The notes beneath the pieces are model-generated. The model ran no database searches, was not told the DNA's origin, and saw only the letters and a program-made list of their open reading frames with translations. From contig CM066923.1 in assembly GCA_033964015.1 (NCBI GenBank), positions 26,846,549 to 26,910,548 of the forward strand: 64,000 nucleotides of DNA. The letters run 5' to 3'. Made by a program: the position numbers and the translations under genes. Shown here piece after piece: positions 36,173-48,100 of this stretch (position 1 is the stretch's first letter; every line of letters begins with the position of its first letter). The stretch comes from Scolanthus callimorphus (Eukaryota > Cnidaria > Anthozoa > Actiniaria > Edwardsiidae).

Positions 36173-39100
36173 ATGGCTTTTTCTCCGAAAAAATTCAAAT
36201 TTGTAAGTTTGATTTCATTGGCAATATTAAGTTTTATAAGTGATCCAGCGACAGCAAGAACCGTCGTTTCTCCAAACTCTTCAAATTCAATTAAGATCAT
36301 TTCACAGTCTTCGATACCAGCGGTTGCTGATTCTTCAGTCAAACCAGAAGCTAAAATGGTCGTGCAGCCATCGCAAGCAGAAACAGGTGATGTTAGTAAC
36401 ACGGCTGTCATGGCTGACAAGACGACATCAGGAGAACAAGGATGTTCTGGAAGTACAGAAGCATGCACGACCCAAAAGGAACCTTCAGCTATGGAACGAC
36501 AGGAGTTACATGAAACTAACGCCATGCCATTGCCTAACGTGAAGGAGCTAAAAACCGAGGAAACAAACAATGAGGAAACAAACAATGAGGAAACAAATAA
36601 TGAGGAAACAAATAAAGAGGAAACAAGCCCTGAAACAGAGGAGAAAACTAAAGAAGAAAGTAGCGGTAAAGCGAAAAGCAAGATATGCGAAACAAAGCAT
36701 TGCCATAAAGTGGCAAAGAGCATCAAGGATGCCTTGAATACTTCAGTGGATCCCTGTGAGAATTTCTACGAATACGCTTGCGGGCAATGGGTTAAGACTC
36801 ATGAAATTCCTAAATTCCATTCACAGTTTTCCAGGATTTCTACCGTTTCCAAACATAACGAGGATAAGCTGATGAAAGCGCTAAACAGAACAGATGACGC
36901 GGAGAATATAAACATCAAGAAGCTCAAGATGTTTTATCAGTCTTGTATGAATGTTGATGAGATTGATAAATTTGGCAACAAGCCTTTGCTGGATCACATC
37001 CGGGGCCTTGGTTCGTGGGCGTTGGACAAGGATTGGGACGCAAAGAAATGGGATTTTTATGAGACGCTATCACAAATGCACCACAGCTATCCCGCGGAAG
37101 TTTTTTTCATCACCGATGTTCACTCAGACCCGACAAAACGCCACAACGACTCGGAGTTTGTAATGATGGTAAGTTAGACACGCATCCCTACGAATCCAGA
37201 TCCATAGGCGGATTTACTCTCGCGTGAGCATTAGTGTAAATGTGTGGACTCTCACGTGAGCATTGGTGTAAATGTGTGGACTCTGACGTGAGCATTGGTG
37301 TAAATGTGTGGACTCTGACGTGAGCATTGGTGTAAATGTGTGGACTCTCACGTGAGCATTAGTGTAAATGTGTGGACTCTCACGTGAGCATTGGTGTAAA
37401 TGTGTGGACTCTCACGTGAGCATTGGTGTAAATGTGTGGACTCTGACGTGAGCATTGGTGTAAATGTGTGGACTCTGACGTGAGCATTGGTGTAAATGTG
37501 TGGACTCTCACGTGAGCATTAGTGTAAATGTGTGGACTCTCACGTGAGCATTGGTGTAAATGTGTGGACTCTCACGTGAGCATTGGTGTAAATGTGTGGA
37601 CTCTCACGTGAGCATTAGTGTAAATGTGTGGACTCTCACGTGAGCATTGGTGTAAATGTGTGGACTCTCACGTGAGCATTGGTGTAAATGTGTGGACTCT
37701 CACGTGAGCATTGGTGTAAATGTGTGGACTCTCACGTGAGCATTGGTGTCAATGTGTGGACTCTCACGTGAGCATTGGTGGAAAGGTTTGTCAGCTCCCA
37801 TACGTGAACATTTGTGTAAAGGTGTAGAATCGCTATGAAAAATGCCATTCATTTGTCTTTTTCAGATAGACCAGGCGACTATGAACTTGCCACAAATTGT
37901 GTATTTTACAAGTCCAAAGGTGAGAAACCTGCTGGTAAAGGTTCAATTGTTAAACCAAAAGAAATGCTTTAAAAATTCATATTTGAATAGTTTTTGAACG
38001 ATATTGAAATATCATACACCATTTTAAAGCTTTTCAGGAGTAGGCTTCATTGAAGACATTGTTTGTTTAAAAAACATTATTATTATTATTATATAAGCTA
38101 TATTGTTTTGGTCACTGAGAAATATCGAAATTCGCACGTGTGTGAAAAACTACGATAATGCCCACTGTCGCGAAATTCGATAATCAAATCGAAAATTGTT
38201 CACAAAAATGTTTCTATAATGAACATAATAATATATGGGCGTTTAATGATATTCCCATTTGTCATTCTGTATTTCTAATTCCACAGCATTTTACTATAAT
38301 CACCATTCAAACGTCTTCAAAACCGTGTCAGCGAATTTTCATAACGCTCCATATTTACAATTGTATTAGGCCTCTAAACTGAAATATCAAGCAACGTATC
38401 CAACAACTGAAGAAAAGAACCCATAAAACTGAAACACAAATATTAGCTACTGTAAAAGTTACCAAAATTGCCTGTTCTACTCTCTGGAGGTATTCAATAT
38501 TTTGCAATTGTACACATTTTGGTCGCTGTACCACGCTTTGATGTGCTTGAGATAAATTCCAGAAAAAATATATAGTTTGTCTGGGTTTCTATGTATTCCT
38601 AATTATAGTTTATCTGAGCTTCTATGTATTCCCTATTAACGTTGGACGGACACAGTCCATGAATAGGTAAATGTTCAAGTGATTAACTCCACTCTTTTTT
38701 CATTCCGCTCTCTTAGATAGTAAAAATGGTCCGAGACTACATGGTGGATATTCTTGCCCTGGCTGGATACGAGAGAGACGTAGCAAAGGGAAAGGTTGAA
38801 GAGCTACTGAAATTTGAAGCTAAGCTTGCAATGGTGGGTACAGTCAAGTTTAGTGCGGTTTAGACTGCCGAAAAACTGTCAACTTCTGCAATGTAATTTT
38901 AAACGTATTTCTTTATTATCAACTCGAAACTATAGTAATGTTTAAACACCAAAATGATACTTGAATTTATCCCCAACAATGTGAAAAAAAAATGAACCTG
39001 CACAACAAAAACCAAGAGCATACATTAGAACAATTGTACAGAGGTCAGATGAGCCGCGTGTAACCACGAAATAAGAATTGTGACTTTTAATTTGTTACTA

Positions 39101-42100
39101 TTTTGCTGAGGGTTCACCTAATACTTTGTGCTCCTCATTACACCCATATGATGCGTCGTTAATTAGAGGTATTTTCACTTCATTTTAGTATTCAGTGCCA
39201 AAGATACTTAAGAAGTACGTTCAGGTCAAATTGTCCAAGCTTATCAAAGCCGTACCAGGGGTAAGTCGTCCTCTGGTTGGACAGCTTTTGCATTTGTTTC
39301 GTTTGTGATTGGCTAAGTAGGTAAGGGATTGTTATACAGTATCTGCTACACCTACGCTTATGAAGAGTGCATGCAATAGGTCCGTTATACAGTATCTGCT
39401 GCACCTACGCTTATGAAGAGTGCATGCAATAGGTCCTTTGCGTCCACCTTGAACAGGAGTAGAAGGGAAGCCAGACTGGACCTCGGTTAATGGTCTTTTG
39501 AAGAGGCTAATGAAACACAGTAGAACTAAGTTCAACCAACCATATGAAAAAATATCCTCTCCTCGAGTCGGAATCCGATCCTTGACCAAATGGGTGGGAG
39601 GGCAAGCACCTTAGCACTGAGCCAACAATGCTTCCAAGGAACCGAACGCAAAGTAAAGTGTATTTGGCGTTTGGTTTTCGACCTGGAATCCGATCCATTG
39701 TCTTGCCACGTTGGCATGCAGTCTTCTTTTATTATAAAGAAAGAAATAGTTACTTCTCAGCTATATAACTTTATGTGATTTACTGTTGATAGATTCCTTG
39801 GATGTCTCATCTGAAAAAAGTGTTTGCTCCAAAACCAATAACGGAGGACAGCAAAGTCATAGTCCTGGCGAACGACTACTTGCCGAAAATGACAGAGCTC
39901 ATCAAGTCCACAAACAAGTCGTAAGTGAAGGAAGTATCGATACAAATCTTCTCCATGTCTTGAATATTAGCGGTGGTGTAAAGTGGTGTAGCTATGTACT
40001 AAAATTATATTCCTATTGATGGATATGTGTCGATAACTATAGGGTCCTTTCTGACTACATGGTCTGGCGAGTCGTGAAAGATGTGGTGCCATTGCTTTCC
40101 AAGCCATTCCGAGATGTGCATTTTACTTTGAAGAAGAAGTTACTGGGAGCCAAGCACGATAAATCGCGAGAAACCAAGTGTTTTGGTTACACGAATAACA
40201 TTCTGGGGCCCCTTGTGGGGGCACTCTTCATACGGGAGGCGTTTAGTCCGCAGAGCAAGGAAAAGGTAAAACAAAAACAACACACAAACGGAATCGTTTG
40301 ATGAAACTCCTAAAACCACAAAACCTACAAATGTGTATGACAATGGAGAAGGATCTACGTCCAAATCGTACTACAAAACCTACATGTATATGCAGGGAAA
40401 GGGAAAGGGTCTAGCGCCAAAATCATACTACAAGGGCTACTAATTTGTATATGGCTAAGGGAAAGAGTGTTTGCGTCAAAATCATGCCTGTAGAGTTCCT
40501 TACAATTTGCGAACTAGATATCTTAAGGTGTCAGTTTGTCCGTCCGTCCGTCTCTCTTTGTCATATCTTGGTAAGGTCTTGTTCCATGTGTAAACGTTTC
40601 GGGCATGGCCCTTCATCAGTGTATAAATTATGCTGACACTTTTTCAATTTATTGATTCGATGTTATACCATTTCTTTACAAGTGTCACGCATCACCCGGC
40701 GTTTTAACTCTATCTCATTTTTCTTGTTCCATGTGTATAATTGTATTCTTAGGTCGAGATAATGATGAGGGGCATTATCAAGTCTTTCGAGAACGGAATC
40801 GATCACCGTGAGTGGATTGACAACCAGACAAACAAGGCTGTGCACGAAAAGGTGAACAAAGACACATGCTCTATCGTGTGCTCTAGCCTAGTCAGGATTC
40901 GGTCAGCCTAGCCTAGTCAGATATAGGATTCGGTCAGCCGATAGGCTTCGGTCAGCCTAGCCTAGTCAGATATAGGATTCGGTCAGCCGATAGGCTTCGG
41001 ACAGCCTAGCCTAGTCAGATATGGGATTCAGTCAGCCTAGCCTATAGTCAGATATAGGATTCGGTCAGCCGATAGGCATCGGACAGCCTAGCCTAGTCAG
41101 ATATGGGATTCAGTCAGCCTAGCCTATAGTCAGATATAGGATTCGGTCAGCCGATAGGCTTCGGACAGCCTAGCCTAGTCAGATATGGGATTCAGTCAGC
41201 CTAGCCTATAGTCAGATATAGGATTCGGACAGCCTAGCCTGGTCAGACATAGGATTCGGTCAGCCTGGTCAGATATAGGATTCAGTCAGCCTAGAGCCTG
41301 GTCAGATATAGGATTCAGTCAGCTTAGAGCCTAGTCAGATATAGGATTCAGTCAGCCTAGAGCCTGGTCAGATATAGGATTCAGTCAGCCTAGAGCCTGG
41401 TCAGATATAGGATTCAGTCAGCTTAGAGCCTGGTCAGATATAGGATTCAGTCAGCCTAGAGCCTGGTCAGATATAGGATTCAGTCAGCCTAGAGCCTGGT
41501 CAGATATAGGATTCAGTCAGCCTAGAGCCTGTCAGATATAGGATTCAGTCAGCTTATAGCCTGGTCAGATATAGGATTCAGTCAGCCTAGAGCCTGGTCA
41601 GATATAGGATTCAGTCAGCCTAGAGCCTGGTCAGATATAGGATTCAGTCAGCCTAGAGCCTGGTCAGATATAGGATTCAGTCAGCCTAGAGCCTGGTCAG
41701 ATATAGGATTCAGTCAGCCTAGAGCCTAGTCAGATATAGGATTCAGTCAGCCTAGAGCCTGGTCAGATATAGGATTCAGTCAGCCTAGAGCCTGGTCAGA
41801 TATAGGATTCAGTCAGCCTAGAGCCTGGTCAGATATAGGATTCAGTCAGCTTAGAGCCTGGTCAGATATAGGATTCAGTCAGCCTAGAGCCTGGTCAGAT
41901 ATAGGATTCAGTCAGCCTAGAGCCTGGTCAGATATAGGATTCAGTCAGCCTAGAGCCTGTCAGATATAGGATTCAGTCAGCTTATAGCCTGGTCAGATAT
42001 AGGATTCAGTCAGCCTAGAGCCTGGTCAGATATAGGATTCAGTCAGCCTAGAGCCTGGTCAGATATAGGATTCAGTCAGCCTAGAGCCTGGTCAGATATA

Positions 42101-45100
42101 GGATTCAGTCAGCCTAGAGCCTGGTCAGATATAGGATTCAGTCAGCTTATAGCCTGGTCAGATATAGGATTCAGTCAGCCTAGAGCCTGGTCAGATATAG
42201 GATTCAGTCAGCCTAGAGCCTGGTCAGATATAGGATTCAGTCAGCCTAGAGCCTGGTCAGATATAGGATTCAGTCAGCCTAGAGCCTGTCAGATATAGGA
42301 TTCAGTCAGCTTATAGCCTGGTCAGATATAGGATTCAGTCAGCCTAGAGCCTGGTCAGATATAGGATTCAGTCAGCCTAGAGCCTGGTCAGATATAGGAT
42401 TCAGTCAGCCTAGAGCCTGGTCAGATATAGGATTCAGTCAGCCTAGAGCCTGGTCAGATATAGGATTCAGTCAGCCTAGAGCCTGGTCAGATATAGGATT
42501 CAGTCAGCCTAGAGCCTGGTCAGATATAGGATTCAGTCAGCCTAGAGCCTGGTCAGATATAGGATTCAGTCAGCCTAGAGCCTGGTCAGATATAGGATTC
42601 AGTCAGCCTAGAGCCTGTCAGATATAGGATTCAGTCAGCTTATAGCCTGGTCAGATATAGGATTCAGTCAGCCTAGAGCCTGGTCAGATATAGGATTCAG
42701 TCGGCCTAGAGCCTGGTCAGATATAGGATTCAGTCAGCCTAGAGCCTAGTCAGATATAGGATTCAGTCAGCCTAGAGCCTGTCAGATATAGGATTCAGTC
42801 AGCCTAGAGCCTGGTCAGATATAGGATTCAGTCAGCCTAGAGCCTGTCAGATATAGGATTCAGTCAGCCTAGAGCCTGTTCAGATATAGGATTCAGTCAG
42901 CCTAGAGCCTAGTCAGATATAGGATTCAGTCAGCCTAGAGCCTGGTCAGATATAGGATTCAGTCAGCCTAGAGCCTGGTCAGATATAGGATTCAGTCAGC
43001 CTAGAGCCTGGTCAGATATAGGATTCAGTCAGCCTAGAGCCTGGTCAGATATAGGATTCAGTCAGCCTAGAGCCTGGTCAGATATAGGATTCAGTCAGCC
43101 TAGAGCCTGGTCAGATATAGGATTCAGTCAGCCTAGAGCCTGGTCAGATATAGGATTCAGTCAGCCTAGAGCCTAGTCAGATATAGGATTCAGTCAGCCT
43201 AGAGCCTAGTCAGATATAGGATTCAGTCAGCCTAGAGCCTGGTCAGATATAGGATTCAGTCAGCCTAGAGCCTGGTCAGATATAGGATTCAGTCAGCCTA
43301 GAGCCTGGTCAGATATAGGATTCGGTCAGCCTAGAGCCTGGTCAGATATAGGATTCAGTCAGCCAAGAGCCTGGTCAGATATAGGATTCAGTCAGCCTAC
43401 AGCCTGGTCAGATATAGGATTCGGTCAGCCTAAAGCCTGGTCAGATATAGGATTCGGTCAGCCTAGAGCCTGGTCAGATATAGGATTCAGTCAGCCTAGA
43501 GCCTGGTCAGATATAGGATTCAGTCAGCCTAGAGCCTGGTCAGATATAGGATTCAGTCAGCCTAGAGCCTAGTCAGATATAGGATTCAGTCAGCCTAGAG
43601 CCTGGTCAGATATAGGATTCAGTCAGCCTAGAGCCTGGTCAGATATAGGATTCAGTCAGCCTAGAGCCTGGTCAGATATAGGATTCAGTCAGCCTAGAGC
43701 CTGGTCAGATATAGGATTCAGTCAGCCTAGAGCCTGTCAGATATAGGATTCAGTCAGCCTAGAGCCTGGTCAGATATAGGATTCAGTCAGCCTAGAGCCT
43801 AGTCAGATATAGGATTCAGTCAGCCTAGAGCCTGGTCAGATATAGGATTCAGTCAGCCTAGAGCCTGTCAGATATAGGATTCAGTCAGTCTAGAACCTAG
43901 TCAGATATAGGATTCAGTCAGCCTAGAGCCTGGTCAGATATAGGATTCAGTCAGCCTAGAGCCTAGTCAGATATAGGATTCAGTCAGCCTAGAGCCTGGT
44001 CAGATATAGGATTCAGTCAGCCTAGAGCCTAGTCAGATATAGGATTCAGTCAGCCTAGAGCCTGTCAGATATAGGATTCGGACAGCTTAGGCTAGTCAAG
44101 AAAAAGGTTAAGAGTTCCATCGGGTGGTTTAGATAACGAGCATCCATATTCTCGATTGAATTCGGCAAATCAAGTATAAAAACTGTAATTTGTGGACTAG
44201 AAACTCGTCTGCTAATATCGAATAAGAACAATAGAGTGGTTTTCATCCGACTGTGAAATAGATACTAACCAAAAGGCACTACTATACACTACGAAAGTCA
44301 TTTTTATTGTATTCTCCTTTGCAATTATGACTAGTAGACACTATTAAACACTGACTATTAGTTTTTTTTTTCACAGCAGGATGAAAACCACTCTAACACA
44401 AGAGAGGCTGAAAGAGAGCAGAATCAACTTCTGGTCTTAAGGGTCCTTTGCTCATCATACTCAGCCAAAAGTGGCGGGGAAAAAATCAGCCAGTCGTCTT
44501 TTCGTAGAATCTAATTAAATTTCAACAATTCGGAAGCTTTCTGGGTTCAAGCGCGGTGATTGGCTGTAGTTAGTGATGATCTGGAGTTAGGTGTCTTGAT
44601 ACACTATAGTCGCTGTCTGGGTTCAAGCGTGGTGATTGGCTGTAGTTAGTGATGATCTGGAGTTAGGTGTCTTGATACACTATACAAGTCGCTGTCTTTC
44701 TTCTCCAGGCAGACGCTGTGGTTTACAAGGTTGGATATCCTGAATACCTGTACGACGAGAAACAGTTCAATGAACGATACGGAAATGTAGGTAAAATATG
44801 TCTGTCTCCTGCCCTGTCCTGCCCTTACTTACTTACTTACTTAATATCTGTCTGTCTGTTTGTCCGTCTGTTTGTCTGTCTGTTTGTCTGTCTGTCTGTC
44901 TTTCTGCTACCTTGTATGTCTCCCTGTCTGTCCGCCGCCCTATCTGTCTGTCTGCATGTTTGTCTATTTGCTGTTGTCTATTTGCTGCCATGTCTGCTGC
45001 CCAGTCTGTCTGCACGTCTGTGTCTGTCCCTCTGTCTGTACGCCCTACATTTGCTTCAAATAGTTTTTCAAGAAAGCCATGTTACAGACATGTAATGACA

Positions 45101-48100
45101 ATATTACAGTCTAAAATAAATTATATGAAACAAAACTAATAGTTGTAGTGTCATACCTAAAAGTCAATGACTGTCTGTCTGTCTGCTGTCCGGTCTGCCA
45201 CACTGTCTACGTCTACCTGACTGTCTACCGCCATGCTTCCGTCTGCCTACCTGTTTGTGCCGAGACTTTCCCCTGCACTGTCCATCGCCATGGCTGTTTG
45301 TCTGTCAGCCGATAATATTTTATTTGCTTTACCATCCTTCAGCTGAATGTAACAGATACTAGCCATTGGTTTAAAAATGTATTGGAAACGGACAAGTTTG
45401 CTTCGTGGCAGACCTACCAGAAGCTTGATACGACAATATCTAAGCACCAGTAAGTCATTGATACGACCATATCTAAGCACAGTAAGTCCTTTGGTTGAAA
45501 GTGTCACCGCATGCAGTCAAGAAAGTAATCTAAGAGATCGCTATAACTGAAGAAGCTTGGGAACCAAACCCATAATCTAACGTTTAATCCGTCAAGCTCA
45601 GTTCAAGTGGACTATATTCAACAAAAGGGAGGGATTTGACTTTGAAACTTAATTACCTGTCTGATCAAGTCATATGCGTTGCTTTACAGCTGGATCACTG
45701 TACCTCAATTAGTGAACGCTTTTTATGTCATCACCAAAAATGAAGTCGGTGAGTCTTCCATTAGTGCGGATTTCAGATGACCGTCGAAAGGAAGTCAGAC
45801 TTGCGTTAAGTCAGCGTTTCTATTGGTCGAGAGCAAAGGCTTTCGTCTTTCAACCAATCAAATTGCGAACTAAATCAAAACGCGCTAATACTAACGCCAC
45901 GGATAAACGCAAGTCTGGCTTACTTCGCCTCCTGATTGGTTTGTTGTTGAATGGCTTCCACTCCTGATTGGTTTGTTGCTGAATGGCTTCCACTCCTGAA
46001 TGGTTTGTTGTTGAATGGCTTTCACTCCGTTTAGTGTTCGATAGTCATCTGACGTCTGTTCTATATTGTAAATGATATTAAGGTTAAGGCACACCTTCAC
46101 ATTTCTTTCGTTAAAATGCCATAATTTCGCGAAAAAAGTCGTCTCTTGTCGAGTGATACTTCATTTTGAAGCTTATTTCTTCACCTCAACTATGGTAATT
46201 TTATTTCTTTAATTTGAAAAAAAACACATTGATTTGTTTAGTGAGTTCACTTCCCGAGGCGTCAGTTGAACGAATAATTAATTTATTCCCGTTTATTTTT
46301 TAGTCATCCCTGCTGGAATCTTACAGCCGCCTTTCTTTTACGACGGTGAAATACCAAGGTAGGGTCACTTCGTAACTTGGAAGATTCTTCATGGATTTTT
46401 AAATTGATTTTTTTTTTTCACCAAACAGTTACTAAGTACTTCACTACATGGTTGGATGGGAAATTCGATTTATTACCGTAGATTCAATAGTTTATTATTG
46501 ATTACTTGACAGGTCACTCAGTTATGGAGCCATTGGCCATGTGCTCGGCCACGAGTTAACACACGGCTTTGACACAACAGGTAACAATTGGACGCTTGCT
46601 TTAGTCATTCATGAAGTAAGAGATTGACAACTAACTGCTATCACCAAAGCAACATTTTTCACTTCTTCGTCCTCCTTCTGCAACACCTCTTTCTCTTCCT
46701 CCTTATACTCCTATTCTTACTCCTCCTCTTCTTCCATCTGCACCTCTTTTTACTTCACCTCTTCCTCCTACAACTCCTCTTCTTCCCCCTCTTTCTCCTG
46801 CTTCTCCTCCTCTGTTCCTTCTGCTTCCCCTTCTCCTTTTCCTCCAACATCTCCTCTTCCCCCTCCCCCTCCACTTCTTCTTCCACTTCCTTCTCATCAT
46901 GATCATCAATGATCACCGCCAAAAGAACACCTAAGATCACACAATAGATCTGAACCACCCAGATGAGAAAAAATGCAACCCTATATAAACCAAAGTTACG
47001 ATGTCGGGGCAGAAAAGGTAAATTTTTTCAGTGATTGGCGTCCATTAAATTATCGGAATTTTTCGTTTAGCGAGTTTCTCGCGCACTAAGCAATTGCATG
47101 CAGTAAATTCATCCATCCCCAAATGCATTATGATCTCACAAAGTTTGATGTTTTTATCGACCGTACTGGGTGACCAATTATTTGCTTAATGCAGGTCGTA
47201 AATATGACAAGGATGGCGAGGAGATCGAAAAGCGATCTTGCGCATGGAGCAAAAATGCTACTAAGATATTCCACGACAAAGCACAATGCTTAGTCGACCA
47301 GTTCTCAAAATACAAGGTCCTGGACAAGTTTCACGTGAGTAACACACATTCATTTTGCATTACTTTTTTCTTGCTATATAATGATGCGCTTGAGAAGATA
47401 TATCAAATATATTAAAGTGTTGTTCATCAGTATTTCAAACAAAACCATAAGGGTATATCAGTTCTCCGAGCGCAACACTCGCAAGTTCGAAAATAAAATA
47501 GCGGAAGAATACGGTTACATTATCGGCGGTCGTACGTTTGATGCAGTTTAATTGGGTGGAAAAAGTAAAGCTTTTCATTTCAAATTATGCCTTGTGTCGT
47601 AAAATTGCTTTTTATCATACTTTAGCTTCGTATCACAATGCGAGCAGTATCCTTTTAAACAGCTGCATTTAATAACAATAATTCGTTTTCTTTCACGTTT
47701 CAGCTCAGCGGACTCAAAACTCTTGGGGAAAATATCGCAGATGGCGGCGGTGTGAAACTTGCATTCAAGGTGAAGAGGATTCACTTGTCACTAACAGCGA
47801 TGCAATGACAGAAGGTCGCATTTTCGGAAGATTAATTATTCTCTACTCCTCTTGTCAATGAAAGCCTGAAGCTCAACTGGGAAGCAAGACTATGCAATTT
47901 TGTTATTTGTTTTATAACACAAACAGCGATAAGGAGACAAACAAGAACGACAAAGACAACAAAAAATAACCAAAGGCTTAATTAACCCTCGAAACGTCAG
48001 CAAATCGAAAACCTTTTACAAATTGTTTTGGTCAGTGCGATCGGAAGCCTAATTAAGACAACAAACATGACAATTGAAAAGCGGCAGCGAGCCCCCTTGA

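Noticed and set aside
36157..36726. 189-codon - strand frame over peptidase exon 1
   Set aside because: Shadow of the real + strand exon; its repeated SSLFVS is the complement of the NNEET linker.
37217..44095. CRISPR array (regular 32-33-bp repeats)
   Set aside because: Units are contiguous tandem repeats without unique spacers, inside introns of an animal gene.
46624..46958. Leu/Phe-rich and Arg/Gly-rich frames in peptidase intron 12
   Set aside because: Both derive from a polypyrimidine tract.
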